Below, in pieces: positions 17,855-26,914 of a DNA stretch of 64,000 nt. Where the stretch lies: the NCBI GenBank assembly GCA_964345975.1, contig CAYFSS010000007.1, positions 21,551 through 85,550 of the forward strand, read 5' to 3'. The stretch comes from CAYFSS01 sp964345975 (lineage in GTDB: Bacteria > Bacillota > Clostridia > Saccharofermentanales > Fastidiosipilaceae). Position 1 is the stretch's first letter, and each line of letters opens with the position of its first letter. The position numbers and the translations under genes were made by a program. The notes beneath the pieces are model-generated. The model was given only the letters and a program-made list of their open reading frames with translations. It was not told the DNA's origin and did no database searches.

Positions 17855-18974
17855 CTTGTGATATATCGATATACCTCTCGAACAGACGCCCATTGAACGG
17901 ACTGCTCTGCTGATTCCAGCAATACATGAGGAGACCGATTTCCGGTAAAACTTGAGTTGCATCTTTGACGCCTTTGGATAGGAAAATGAAATAATAGGGC
18001 CAATCTGTCATGACAATCCCGACATCATGTTTGTAGGCATTACTGTCTCCGTACTTGTGATAGACAGGGACATTTTGCGGTACATATCCGGTGACAAACT
18101 GATGGAAAGGTGCCAGATCCAGATGCTCGGCCATGAGGCCTAGGTAATCATTTTGCGGGCCTTGCTCGACGAATTGGTCGATGATGCCGGCAAATTCAAG
18201 GGCTGTTATCCGGTTATCTTGCGAGACATGCTTTAACTCAAAGCGGTCCGCCAAACGCTCAATGCCTGTCGTAAAGGGCGGCAAATGTTTCACCAAATAA
18301 TCAAAGATCATTTTGATCCCGATGTTATCGCTTTGGGTAATCATGTTGTCCAAGATCGTCCCAATGGTTAATTCCGTTCCATCTTGTAGATTTTCAAACT
18401 CGCCGATTGAGCTCTCATAGTGTGCACTCTCATCATAGGTGATGGTTTGACCGAGGTAGATCTCACCTTTATCGATATGTTCGTAGATCATGAAAGCTAC
18501 CGGAAACTTGATGGTTTGGGCTGCCGGATAAACCTCGTCCACGCGATACTCCACACGTTCTGCTCCATCGAGGGTCTGATAAACCAAGGAAAAACTGTCA
18601 GGATCCATTCCACGCGAACTCACAAAGAGCCTTAGCGCTTCTTCGAGAGTCGTTGCGCCCACGACACCGGGGTACTGCTGGATAAACCAATGCCACATAG
18701 ACCAGCTCTGATTGCGTGGGTGATATTGCGTGATTTCAATCGGCCAGTCTGGGAGCTCTTCACGTTCCAGAGCACTCGCGCGACGGTTTGCCTGGTACTG
18801 TTCACGTCGGATCATCGCTTCTTGCACTTCAGAAACTCGAAGAGCCTCTTCCCTCTCGTATTGAGAGAGCTGGAAGTCGACGGGTGATTTGATGCGACGT
18901 TCACCACTACCCCCGCAAGCCGCTAAAGGTAAGATCATCACAAACATAAGAATCAGCGCAATAAGGCGGCGCAT
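17847..18974 (-). CDS. Lipoprotein with class A beta-lactamase fold, nucleophile Ser replaced by Gln
   Basis: Signal peptide with lipobox LPLAAC (Cys20) followed by a helical charged region (about 35-72), then a serine-hydrolase/beta-lactamase-2-like domain. The SDN loop is intact (SDN 215-217) and a KTG-like strand reads HKYGDSNAYKHDVGIV (K307). The position of the SxxK nucleophile reads PAAQTIKFPVAF, so the catalytic Ser is Gln153 while Lys156 remains. The codon is CAA. Expected location is the outer face of the membrane. The ATG follows the oatA stop with no gap, so the protein probably works with cell-wall modification, perhaps as a binding or scaffold pseudoenzyme. The stop codon lies inside the 24-bp array. 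Confidence 0.85.
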   Translation of the reverse strand: MRRLIALILMFVMILPLAACGGSGERRIKSPVDFQLSQYEREEALRVSEVQEAMIRREQYQANRRASALEREELPDWPIEITQYHPRNQSWSMWHWFIQQYPGVVGATTLEEALRLFVSSRGMDPDSFSLVYQTLDGAERVEYRVDEVYPAAQTIKFPVAFMIYEHIDKGEIYLGQTITYDESAHYESSIGEFENLQDGTELTIGTILDNMITQSDNIGIKMIFDYLVKHLPPFTTGIERLADRFELKHVSQDNRITALEFAGIIDQFVEQGPQNDYLGLMAEHLDLAPFHQFVTGYVPQNVPVYHKYGDSNAYKHDVGIVMTDWPYYFIFLSKGVKDATQVLPEIGLLMYCWNQQSSPFNGRLFERYIDISQAW

Positions 18975-20936
18975 CTAAACAACCTGCTTCCCTATTTCCA
19001 AGAGTTTCCACATCAGTAGATTAGCATAGGCTTCAGTTCCCACACCTTCAACGGGATGCGTAAAGTCACTATAAAGCAAATCGGTCCGCTCCTTCGCATG
19101 CTCATACCAATCCACAAGATAACAAAGTTCATGATTTGCCACAAAAGCCCCAACCGTCTGATTCACCTGATTTTCCCAATCATTGGGCATGACCGAATTG
19201 ATGAAGATAAGCGGTCGATCTGGGACTAGCGTTTGGATCCGCTCGAGCCATTCGACATTGTAGGCACCGTTCGTCCCAAGAGCAATGACCACAATTTCCC
19301 CTAGACTTCCATTGGCATTGAGGCTGCTCAAGATGCCCGGGGCATCCCACATCTGGCGATTGACTTCAGCATAGATCTCAAGCCCGGGAAGAAGTCGCCT
19401 TAATTCAGGGGCTGCCATCGCAGCTACGGAGTCGCCTATCAAGGTTACCTTACGCTCGGATAACCACTGCAATTGCGCTTCAGAGAAAGGTCCGGTCAGG
19501 GGATCAACGGGCACCGTAGGTACCGCTGTGACCGCGGCTGCCGTCGTTGTTGTGGTTTCCGCTGCTAGACTCGTTTCAACCAACGTGGTCGTCGTGCGTT
19601 CCAGAGCTTGGGACTCTGCAATGCGACTTGCTTCTTCCCCGGCCTGCTCAATGCGCCCTTGATCAAAGACTGTCTGAGCGTGGCGTGGTAGAGGTAAGAC
19701 AAAGAAAATGGCAAGAAGCACGGCACCGCCTAAGATCAGTAGCGATTGTATCTGCCCCCGGCGGACCTTATTTTGTTTCGCAGTTTCGCGATCGCCGATC
19801 GAGAGTCCGGCTTTGCGAATGGCCAATGTCATATCTTCCGCTCGCTTGCGTCGCATTGTCGCAAGGCCGCCTTGCAAGAGGAGATAGGAGGCTTCGCTCA
19901 TGAAGATCCAAATAACAATGGATACGACAATTTGTTCAAAGAAGGTGGCTTTTTTGGATGCATAGTAAGCAGAAACAAAGACCATCGTGGCATATTGCCA
20001 GAGATAGAGACTGTAGCTTCGTTGGGTAATGGCAGACCAGACAGGGAGTTTGAAGATGCCGGCAGCATCGTCAAAACGACCAAGCCATAAGTATGCTAAG
20101 GAGAAGAGTGTGAAAGCAGGCATACCAATTGAGTACAGCAGTGGATGGTCATAGCGATAGAAGAAGAACGAAGCGATGAGAAAGGTAAGGAGTGCAAGTT
20201 GTAGACCCCGTCTTACCGGCTTCGGCAAGCCCATCGGTTTACGTCGACCGTGGATAAACACTAAACCGGCAGGGATCAAGAATTGATACAACCTGGCTAG
20301 GGTTGAATAGTAAATAGGCGTCGGATCTACACCGCCTCGAAAACGGATCGCAGAATAGAGGTAGGAAGCAAACCCTAAGAGTAAGAGAAGTTGCCCTAAC
20401 TGATCCAACTTCAATTGAAAACGTTCTTTAAGCGTGACACAGATCAGGGGGAAGAAGAGATAAAACTGAAACTCTACGGAAAGCGCCCAAATATGGACAT
20501 AAGCGTCGAAGCGACCATGTTGGTCGAAGTATGAAAGATCCTGACCGACCTGGTAATAATTGTTATAGCCGAACAAAACCGAAGGCGATGCTGATCGATG
20601 CATCGCAAAACGACTAGACATAAACAGGTAGGTATAGAGCAGCGTGATGACAAGAAAAAGGATGAGCGCCGGGTAAAGTTTTAAGATGCGGTCGACATAA
20701 TATCTTTTGAGATCGAACGTTTGCCCATGGGTCCAGCATCTCATGAGAGATCTTGAGGTGAGAAAGCCCGCAAAGACAAAGAAAAGCACGACACCCAAGA
20801 AGCCACCTGAGACCGTGCCGGGAATGAGATGGTAGAAACTGACAGCGAGAAGCGCTATGGCCCGCAGACTATCGTAGTTCTTGATGTACTTTGGACCCAA
20901 ATCTTTTGGTTTTAAATGAGCAGCGTTTGCTTCCAT
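18975..20936 (-). CDS. oatA: OatA-like peptidoglycan O-acetyltransferase
   Basis: A two-part membrane protein. Residues about 20-375 form an acyltransferase-3 domain with about ten membrane segments, starting NYDSLRAIALLAVSFYHL, with FFVFAGFLTS. A Thr/Ala-rich linker (TTTT and AAETTTTT runs, about 435-480) leads to an extracellular SGNH esterase-like domain with GDSV near 501, ALGTNG, and DFTHP with the catalytic Asp/His pair near 624-627. The likely role is O-acetylation of surface polymers, conferring lysozyme resistance. ATG 20936 has AAGGAGG 10 bases upstream; TTG 20939 is possible. It is directly coupled to the downstream lipoprotein gene. Confidence 0.85.
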   Translation of the reverse strand: MEANAAHLKPKDLGPKYIKNYDSLRAIALLAVSFYHLIPGTVSGGFLGVVLFFVFAGFLTSRSLMRCWTHGQTFDLKRYYVDRILKLYPALILFLVITLLYTYLFMSSRFAMHRSASPSVLFGYNNYYQVGQDLSYFDQHGRFDAYVHIWALSVEFQFYLFFPLICVTLKERFQLKLDQLGQLLLLLGFASYLYSAIRFRGGVDPTPIYYSTLARLYQFLIPAGLVFIHGRRKPMGLPKPVRRGLQLALLTFLIASFFFYRYDHPLLYSIGMPAFTLFSLAYLWLGRFDDAAGIFKLPVWSAITQRSYSLYLWQYATMVFVSAYYASKKATFFEQIVVSIVIWIFMSEASYLLLQGGLATMRRKRAEDMTLAIRKAGLSIGDRETAKQNKVRRGQIQSLLILGGAVLLAIFFVLPLPRHAQTVFDQGRIEQAGEEASRIAESQALERTTTTLVETSLAAETTTTTAAAVTAVPTVPVDPLTGPFSEAQLQWLSERKVTLIGDSVAAMAAPELRRLLPGLEIYAEVNRQMWDAPGILSSLNANGSLGEIVVIALGTNGAYNVEWLERIQTLVPDRPLIFINSVMPNDWENQVNQTVGAFVANHELCYLVDWYEHAKERTDLLYSDFTHPVEGVGTEAYANLLMWKLLEIGKQVV

Positions 20937-21065
20937 CAAGCGATATCCTCCTTGAACAAACTGGCGACGAAGGAGAAATATGTAGGGAATCGGCAGTTCA
21001 GGCAGGGGTTGTAGGGGTTCATGATTTAGCCTTCAGTCTCTTTATAGATCTTAAGAGAGATTCTC

Positions 21066-21878
21066 TTACCCCAAGATATCAAGCGCAGCTTGCCCATCTT
21101 CGGAATCCACAGCGATCACGGGAAAGCTCGTTGCAAAGGGCATGTACGAAGTACTTCCGGCTGAGAAGGCTCTTTCGGGGATCAGGTAGTTTTGGTCCAC
21201 GTCTAAACCTGCAGGGAGCATTTGTACCGTCATGAACGGACCTTCCCCTTTCAAGACATCGATCAGTTCGATCGCGTACTCACTGACATAGGGGTTGAGC
21301 GTCTTCTCTGACGTAAGTTTTGCTTCCCAAACACGGTCGGCTTGCTCCAGAACTTCTGAAAGATCTTCCGTTTCGCTCACTTCCACAAGATTCTGTGGAC
21401 GGGTGAGGATGAGCTGGCTGGCTATTATTTGTTCATTGAGATACGTGGGAACGGAAAATTCTTCAGGGGTCACAGGTTGATCACGGAAGACCGACAATTC
21501 CTCTTCACCGGTTTGAGTAAGGAGCAGGTGGTTGCGTGAAGAATAAAGTGGGAAAGGATAGAGTGCGTTATCCGTTCGATTCAAAATAAGGTAGTAGGAC
21601 CGACCTTCCTCCAAGCGATCATTTGCCTGATCGAGGACATGAAAGGTTTCAGGGACCGTTTGACCAGCGTGGACTTCTTCAAGCTCATAGATGTGCTCTT
21701 CCGTCTGCTCATCGAAGGGTGATCGGCTAATCAGCTTAGCGCTCACGATACTATGGGCCGTGCTCGCCATCTGATCGACAATTTGAGCTTGCTGTTCCTG
21801 ACTCATCCGTCGAGGACCAAAACAACCTGTCAAAAACAGGGTTAAGACAAGTACGCCGACAACTGCGAATCGCTTCAT
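21066..21878 (-). CDS. Lipoprotein of unknown function with internally duplicated domain
   Basis: MKRFAVVGVLVLTLFLTGC is a signal peptide with lipobox Cys19. Two halves of about 75 residues resemble each other: IVSAKLISRS...IYELEEVHAGQ...YYLIL and VWEAKLTSEK...YAIELIDVLKGE...NYLIP. This pattern (AKL, alternating strand, VxKG/VxAG, then a Tyr-Leu strand) resembles small OB/TIMP-like beta-barrel repeats in exported Bacillota proteins. No catalytic motif is visible. It lies between the L,D-transpeptidase and oatA genes on the same strand, which suggests a cell-envelope role. Confidence 0.6.
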   Translation of the reverse strand: MKRFAVVGVLVLTLFLTGCFGPRRMSQEQQAQIVDQMASTAHSIVSAKLISRSPFDEQTEEHIYELEEVHAGQTVPETFHVLDQANDRLEEGRSYYLILNRTDNALYPFPLYSSRNHLLLTQTGEEELSVFRDQPVTPEEFSVPTYLNEQIIASQLILTRPQNLVEVSETEDLSEVLEQADRVWEAKLTSEKTLNPYVSEYAIELIDVLKGEGPFMTVQMLPAGLDVDQNYLIPERAFSAGSTSYMPFATSFPVIAVDSEDGQAALDILG

Positions 21879-21992
21879 AGCAACCTAGCCTTCCATAAGG
21901 GACACGAGTCCACTTACACAAAAAAGCCTGAACCCAATAACCTAAGCTCAAGCTTCAAATAAACCATCAAAGGATAAACTCTAAGAGTTTAT

Positions 21993-23339
21993 CTAGTAAA
22001 TGAGAACAGGCGTCCCGACCTCTACCGTCTGATAAAGCTCGTATACATCCTCTCGGAGCATATTAACACAGCCATGGGAGCCACTGTATGTATAGGTATC
22101 ATCTTTCATGTCGGCGGCCGTAAACCACGACGCTGAATGCATTCCTTGATGATTCCAGTTGAACGGCATCCAGTACTCGACCGGGATTCTATAATCCTCT
22201 CCAACGAGAAGTCGTTCATACTCCTTGCTCCAAACTTCACCAACCCCTTTGTCCGTTTCACGTTCCGGTGTCGGTAGCCCGGTGACCACGGCATAATCCA
22301 ACAGAATTTCACCGTTGGAGACGAGCCATAGATGCTGCTTCTCCAAGGAAATCTCAATGTAATATGGGCCAATGTCGTCTTCACCACGCGCCCGGGCGGT
22401 CGATTGATACGCAATGTTCAAGGGTCCCGGTTCACGATTCTTCAGAAGAGCCATCAAGCGTTCAACGGTTGCATCGACATCCGTGCGCCAACCATAGATC
22501 CCGGGTTCAAGTTGAACGTTATCGCCGAGAATTGTCGTATGGTTTCGCACCTTGTCATAGGTGTCATGCGCGTTGGCGAGCCCCCATACATACGATTGAA
22601 CCTCCGTTAAGACAGGCTGGAAATTATCATCCAGCATCGCACTGATCTCGTCTGATGAGATCGTTTTATTTAGTTCCGGTATCTGGATTTTATAGGTACT
22701 AAGAGCCGCAACTTCAGCTTCAAGATCAGCTGATGTGATAGCCGCCTTGGTGTAGAAGTCTGCAACGTTTAACTCCGTACGTGCTTCATCGACCATCGTA
22801 AGGACTGCGGTAACCAACGCTTCCTCATCTGCCAAAATATTGCCGGGCACTTCCGGTTCAATTCGAACCTCAGAACCCTCACGAGTCAACGTTGCATTGC
22901 GTGGTGCCGTATCGCCTTGGACTCTGTGGAGATTTTCTTGGACCCAGTTCGACAAAGCTTGACGATCGAAACGTTCCGTCACTTCTCCCTCCAGTTTGAG
23001 ACCGGTGAGGCTATCTCTTATCCAAGTCAGTCCTTCGGGAAACTGACGGACTTGTATTTCATATTCACCCCCGAAATCTCTGAGATTGAACTCCAAGGGA
23101 CTATCCGTAAAAGGTCCAATCAAACGATAAGTCTCATTCATGGGCTTGGTCAGGACAGGCCTCTTCTCTTCCAAGGAAACATCCGTACCATAGAGCGAGG
23201 TATTGAAAGGATAATGGCGTTCGAAGTACACGACGGAGGCGGCAAAAGCACCGAGGAGGATGACCAAGATGGACAAGCCGATGATGATCCTATTCTGGCG
23301 ACGTCTCTTGCGTTCTTTGGGATTCAAATAGCGTTTCAT
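21993..23339 (-). CDS. L,D-transpeptidase (YkuD domain) with peptidoglycan-binding domain
   Basis: A membrane-anchored enzyme that forms 3-3 peptidoglycan crosslinks. A basic N-terminus (KERKRRRQNR) precedes one membrane helix (about 18-40). The middle region resembles the PG-binding-4 domain of such enzymes. The C-terminal YkuD catalytic domain begins near YYIEISLEKQHLWLV and contains the signature YSGSHGCVNM with nucleophile Cys424 and the preceding His422. An AAAGGAGG ribosome site precedes ATG 23339. Same strand as the neighbouring wall genes. Confidence 0.92.
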   Translation of the reverse strand: MKRYLNPKERKRRRQNRIIIGLSILVILLGAFAASVVYFERHYPFNTSLYGTDVSLEEKRPVLTKPMNETYRLIGPFTDSPLEFNLRDFGGEYEIQVRQFPEGLTWIRDSLTGLKLEGEVTERFDRQALSNWVQENLHRVQGDTAPRNATLTREGSEVRIEPEVPGNILADEEALVTAVLTMVDEARTELNVADFYTKAAITSADLEAEVAALSTYKIQIPELNKTISSDEISAMLDDNFQPVLTEVQSYVWGLANAHDTYDKVRNHTTILGDNVQLEPGIYGWRTDVDATVERLMALLKNREPGPLNIAYQSTARARGEDDIGPYYIEISLEKQHLWLVSNGEILLDYAVVTGLPTPERETDKGVGEVWSKEYERLLVGEDYRIPVEYWMPFNWNHQGMHSASWFTAADMKDDTYTYSGSHGCVNMLREDVYELYQTVEVGTPVLIY

Positions 23340-23393
23340 AAAAGCCTCCTTTCATTTCATTTACAACAACGATTAACGATTACTGACGGACGA

Positions 23394-23487
23394 TCAAAAT
23401 TTCACAATGACCATAATTTTACCTTAAAGGATTCATGAGAGGATTCATGGAACCTTCGAATTGCTTGACAGTTCGTCAAAATTTCAC
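23394..23487. promoter_or_regulatory. Two direct copies of TCAAAATTTCAC between divergent genes
   Basis: The 12-base sequence occurs at 23394-23405 and 23476-23487, 82 bases apart, in the 253-bp space between the L,D-transpeptidase gene and the membrane-protein operon. The spacing is close to eight helical turns, which suits a cooperative regulator. A GGATTCATG pair also occurs between them. Confidence 0.35.
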
Positions 23488-23592
23488 GGCTTGTTCATGA
23501 GTATTCCTAAGCAATGTAATAGGCATGTCAGAACCCGGACTGAATTCTTTCTTGTCACTCGTGATATATTTGAAAGAGAAAAGAGGTGAACT

Positions 23593-23919
23593 ATGCAAAT
23601 CTGGCTAGTACAAGTAGTTTTCGGTATCTTCCTCATCTTGCGGAGTCTCCCTCTACTTCAAGCAAAGCTACCCCGCCGCTATCCTCCTGAGCGTGTTCAG
23701 CGGCTTGAAGAACGAGGACATGTCCCTCACTTGACCAAGCGTCTCTTCTTTCAAGAGGCCTATTTAGGTGCAGTCCTTATCTGCATGGGATTGGTCCATC
23801 GCTTCAATATTTTGGAGATTCTTCCCTTTGGCATCCTTTACGGTTTGCTCTTTATCCCTTACATCATCCTAAGCGTTCGTTTCTACCATGAACTCATGCT
23901 CCTCAGCGAGGCTAAATAA
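23593..23919 (+). CDS. Small membrane protein of unknown function
   Basis: A 108-residue protein with about three hydrophobic helices: residues 3-22, a central one ending GAVLICMGLV, and LPFGILYGLLFIPYIILSV. A basic loop (PRRYPPERVQRLEERGH) separates the first two. I do not recognise the family. AAGAGGTG precedes the ATG. Its TAA overlaps the next start as TAATG, so the two proteins are probably made together. Confidence 0.75.
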   Translation: MQIWLVQVVFGIFLILRSLPLLQAKLPRRYPPERVQRLEERGHVPHLTKRLFFQEAYLGAVLICMGLVHRFNILEILPFGILYGLLFIPYIILSVRFYHELMLLSEAK

Positions 23920-24857
23920 TGGACGCTGCCTTCTATCAAGAGTTATACACCTGTCTTCAAGAGTTCATCTCCAGTCGTGCTTTAGGGGTTTGTCCTTCAG
24001 GTATTCCTTATATCCTTAAGGAGGACTGGAGTTTCGTGCGTCTGGATGACGGCCAGCAAGCCGTCCAACAAGTGCTCTTGATGCCAAATAAGAATGCCCT
24101 GAGAAGATATACCTACTTGGAGCCTATTTTAACGGAAGCACCACACCAGGCTTCCAGGTATCAAGAAGGTCTCCTCATCTGCTTTGGTGCCAGACGCGAT
24201 ATCAAAGGTGAGGATTACGAAAGAATCCGCGTAAGCGAAGTGAAATTTAGGGGCAAGAGAGCTTGGCCGCACCTGCGCCTCCTTGCACCGCCGGCTTGGC
24301 CATTACGGCCGACAGGGGCTTTGCTCATGGCATTCTTGCCGCTAATCAAAGAGTTGTCACAGACCATCATGCAATCCGCCTTGAGTGAAGATTGGCCCGA
24401 CATCGCTGAGACCGAAGCGTTCGAGCCAAACCATGTGATCGACGACCAACATCTCGATGCGCTGCGCATGCTTCCGCAAACCGATGAAAACTGGCTCCTC
24501 GATGCGGCGGTGCTTCCCGGGACCCGAGTCAGGCCGGAGGAAGACGCGCCGAGTGTCATGACACAAACGCTCTTATTGGCCAAGTTTCAAGATGAGAAGC
24601 CCTTCCATACGGAAATCACAAAACAAAGCAGCATTGTTGACGACGAGTTGGTCGACTTCTTTATCCGTCATTTAGAGCAGCATGAACGACCGGCCAGCCT
24701 TACCGTACGGGACCCGGAACAAAAGAGTTATCTAACCCCCGTCTGTGAAGCGCTCGGCATCCATCTCATTGTCCGCTCCGCTCTGCCTGTCATTGATCCT
24801 TACTTGCCACAATTACAACGGAGGCTCATGGACTCCTCGGATTCGGTAGAGGGATAA
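23919..24857 (+). CDS. Uncharacterised cytoplasmic protein, coupled to the membrane protein
   Basis: 312 residues, soluble, no signal peptide and no catalytic motif I can name. The C-terminal part (PASLTVRDPEQKSYLTPVCE...LGIHLIV) resembles a small alpha/beta domain found in uncharacterised Bacillota proteins, in which a conserved VRD segment precedes LCxxLGI-type helices. Translation is coupled to the upstream membrane gene. It precedes the frameshifted mscS by 48 bases and may share its transcript. Confidence 0.7.
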   Translation: MDAAFYQELYTCLQEFISSRALGVCPSGIPYILKEDWSFVRLDDGQQAVQQVLLMPNKNALRRYTYLEPILTEAPHQASRYQEGLLICFGARRDIKGEDYERIRVSEVKFRGKRAWPHLRLLAPPAWPLRPTGALLMAFLPLIKELSQTIMQSALSEDWPDIAETEAFEPNHVIDDQHLDALRMLPQTDENWLLDAAVLPGTRVRPEEDAPSVMTQTLLLAKFQDEKPFHTEITKQSSIVDDELVDFFIRHLEQHERPASLTVRDPEQKSYLTPVCEALGIHLIVRSALPVIDPYLPQLQRRLMDSSDSVEG

Positions 24858-24905
24858 CCTGACTAAAGATCTTGAAGAATGACCTATCGTGAGAGGAGCC
24901 GGGTG

Positions 24906-26070
24906 ATGCAATTAAAGATCCTATTGGCATTGAGAATCCTTATGCCCAAGATTCTTCGCGCCGAAGAAACAGCACAAGCCGAGTTGAACATCGAAAGTCC
25001 AATGACCGAGATCACGGAAGTTTTGGAAGAAACAAACGTCATCTCCCCTATTTCTATCCGGGGATCTTCGCTGCACTGGCGGTCCTCTTTTATTTCATCA
25101 GTGACCCCATGACGAAGATCCTTCTACGTTTTCACATCCCCAAACTATGGCGCGATCGAACTCCCCAAGCGGTTAACTTGAGAGAGAAAATTGTGCGCCT
25201 CATCTCTTACTTTTTGGTTGCAAGCTTTGCCCTCTTGTCGATTGGCACGCTCCCCTTTCTCGATCGGACGAAGATCGTCTTTTTGATTGGTGAGAAGATC
25301 ATCTTTACCGTCTATGCACTGAGTCTTCTCTATTGTGTCTTCCAAGTGATCCGCGCGGCAATCTCACGGCAAGTGGAGCTCTCCAAAACTCGGCAACGTC
25401 GACTGCGCCGGAACTTAGTCTCGTACTTAGGGAGCTTGAGCGTTGGTGTGTTCTGGGTCTTTGCCATCATCCTGGTTTTATCCATTTGGATCAGCAATCT
25501 TTCAACCCTCATCGCCGGTCTCGGTATCGGCGGTCTAGCGATCGCTTTAGCTGCGCAAGACTCCCTGTCCAATATCTTCGGGTCAATATCCATCATGATC
25601 GATCATCCGTTCGAGATCGGTGATTGGATAACGACGGTCGATTTAGCGGCACGGTTGAGCACATCGGGCTTCGTTCAACAAAAATACGCAGTGGCGATGA
25701 TGCCCTGATCTACGTCCCCAATCGCACCCTGGCAAATGCCATCATCACGAACGAGGCACGTAGACGCACACGCCGGAGCAGGCAAACGCTTAACTTCAAG
25801 CTCAATTCAGATCTAACGGCTCTTCAAACTTGGGCGACTGATGTGAGTTCCAAGCTTGATTCCTGGGAGGGTGTTATCCCCGGTTCCAGCTTGGCATACT
25901 ATGAAGGGCTCACGAAGGAGGCCCATGTCATGAAGCTGCGTTTTCTCACGACCACCGATTACGACAACATGCTGGCAACGAATGAGCGAGTCCTCTTCAA
26001 TGCCCTTGAACTTGCTACGGGATACGGCCTGGAATTAGCTCGACCCCTTCTTCCTGACAATAAAATGTAG
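24906..26070 (+). pseudogene. mscS: MscS-family mechanosensitive channel, two frameshifts
   Basis: Three overlapping frames together give one MscS-like protein. It starts at ATG 24906 (GAGAGGAG 7 bases upstream) with an acidic segment ending EETNVISP. It passes to another frame near 25050 (FYPGIFAALAVLFYFISDP) and to a third near 25630. The pore helix GLGIGGLAIALAAQDSLSN and the beta domain FEIGDWI then FSGTVEHIGLRSTKIRS are unmistakable. Each break is repaired by adding one base to a short homopolymer (TTT near 25052, AA near 25630). The cause is either true decay or two sequencing deletions. If intact, it would release solutes on hypo-osmotic shock. Confidence 0.85.
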
Positions 26071-26093
26071 TTTCAAAAGCCCAAGAATAATCA

Positions 26094-26125
26094 AAGCCCT
26101 GCATTCACTTACGAATACAGGGCTT
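26094..26125 (-). terminator. Terminator after the pepA-lacZ-C26 transcript, probably bidirectional
   Basis: AAGCCCTG pairs with CAGGGCTT, and the inner ATTC pairs with GAAT after one mismatch, around a 6-base loop. On the minus strand TGATTATTCTT follows. It sits 21 bases past the hydrolase stop and 23 past the mscS stop, between converging genes. Confidence 0.75.
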
Positions 26126-26146
26126 CGACCTATGGATTGTTAGTCA

Positions 26147-26914
26147 TTATAGGTTCTCTTCGCACGCTTCAACAAAGGCTTGAAAGAGTGCCAAAGACAC
26201 CTGATCTACCTCTGTCCTTATCTCCGGATGCCACTGCACAGCTCTGATCCAACGGGATCCTTCAAGGACCATCGCCTCGATCAAACCATCAGGCGCATAG
26301 ACCAATGGCAGAAGATCCTTCCCCAATTGATTAACCGCCTGGTGATGGTAAGAGTTGACCGTCAATGTTTCACTTTCAGAACCTGACCATGCGGCCCAGA
26401 GCGCCCTTGCTTGCGAATCCTCGGACACTAAGATCTCATGAGCTAAGCTGTTTTCATTGTCAGCTTTCTCGTAATCATCGCCTTGATGAGGGTGATCAGA
26501 TCCCAAGACCGTCTTAAGCTCAGCATGGAGGGTTCCACCTTGCAAGACGTTCAGTAGCTGAAATCCTCGACACACGGCGAAGACTGGCAAATCACGTTTC
26601 ATGGCTTCCGCTAGGAGAGCTGATTCCCAGGCATCGCGCTTGGGATGCGGCTCTTGCGAGAGAGCTAGTTCTTCTTCACTTGCTCCCCAGAGGTTTCCGT
26701 TCACATCTTGACCGCCACACAGTAGGAGTCCGTCGCATAAACCAAGAATGGACTCGGCTCGCTCCGGATCCTGCCACGGGAGAACGATATATGAAGCACC
26801 GGCCCGTTCGAGGCTTTCGAGGTAAGCCCGATAGATCACAAAGAATCTACCCTCCTCATGTAAGGAGGGTAGAACTCCTATGATGGCTCGTCGTTTCGCT
26901 GTGTTTTGACTCAT
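26147..26914 (-). CDS. Gamma-glutamyl-gamma-aminobutyrate hydrolase-like protein (peptidase C26)
   Basis: A class-I glutamine-amidotransferase-fold hydrolase of the PuuD type, acting on gamma-glutamyl bonds. Nucleophile Cys115 lies in FAVCRGFQLLN, the oxyanion region in LLLCGGQDVN, NSYHHQAV follows, and the His-Glu pair is in QWHPE (229, 231). The 255-residue length is typical. The start overlaps the lacZ stop by 4 bases (ATGA), an unexpected partner for a beta-galactosidase. A terminator follows. Confidence 0.88.
   Translation of the reverse strand: MSQNTAKRRAIIGVLPSLHEEGRFFVIYRAYLESLERAGASYIVLPWQDPERAESILGLCDGLLLCGGQDVNGNLWGASEEELALSQEPHPKRDAWESALLAEAMKRDLPVFAVCRGFQLLNVLQGGTLHAELKTVLGSDHPHQGDDYEKADNENSLAHEILVSEDSQARALWAAWSGSESETLTVNSYHHQAVNQLGKDLLPLVYAPDGLIEAMVLEGSRWIRAVQWHPEIRTEVDQVSLALFQAFVEACEENL

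Noticed and set aside
17603..17962. Repeat-containing ORFs across the N gap on both strands
   Set aside because: They are open only because the 24-bp unit is a multiple of three and N codons read through; no ribosome site or family match.
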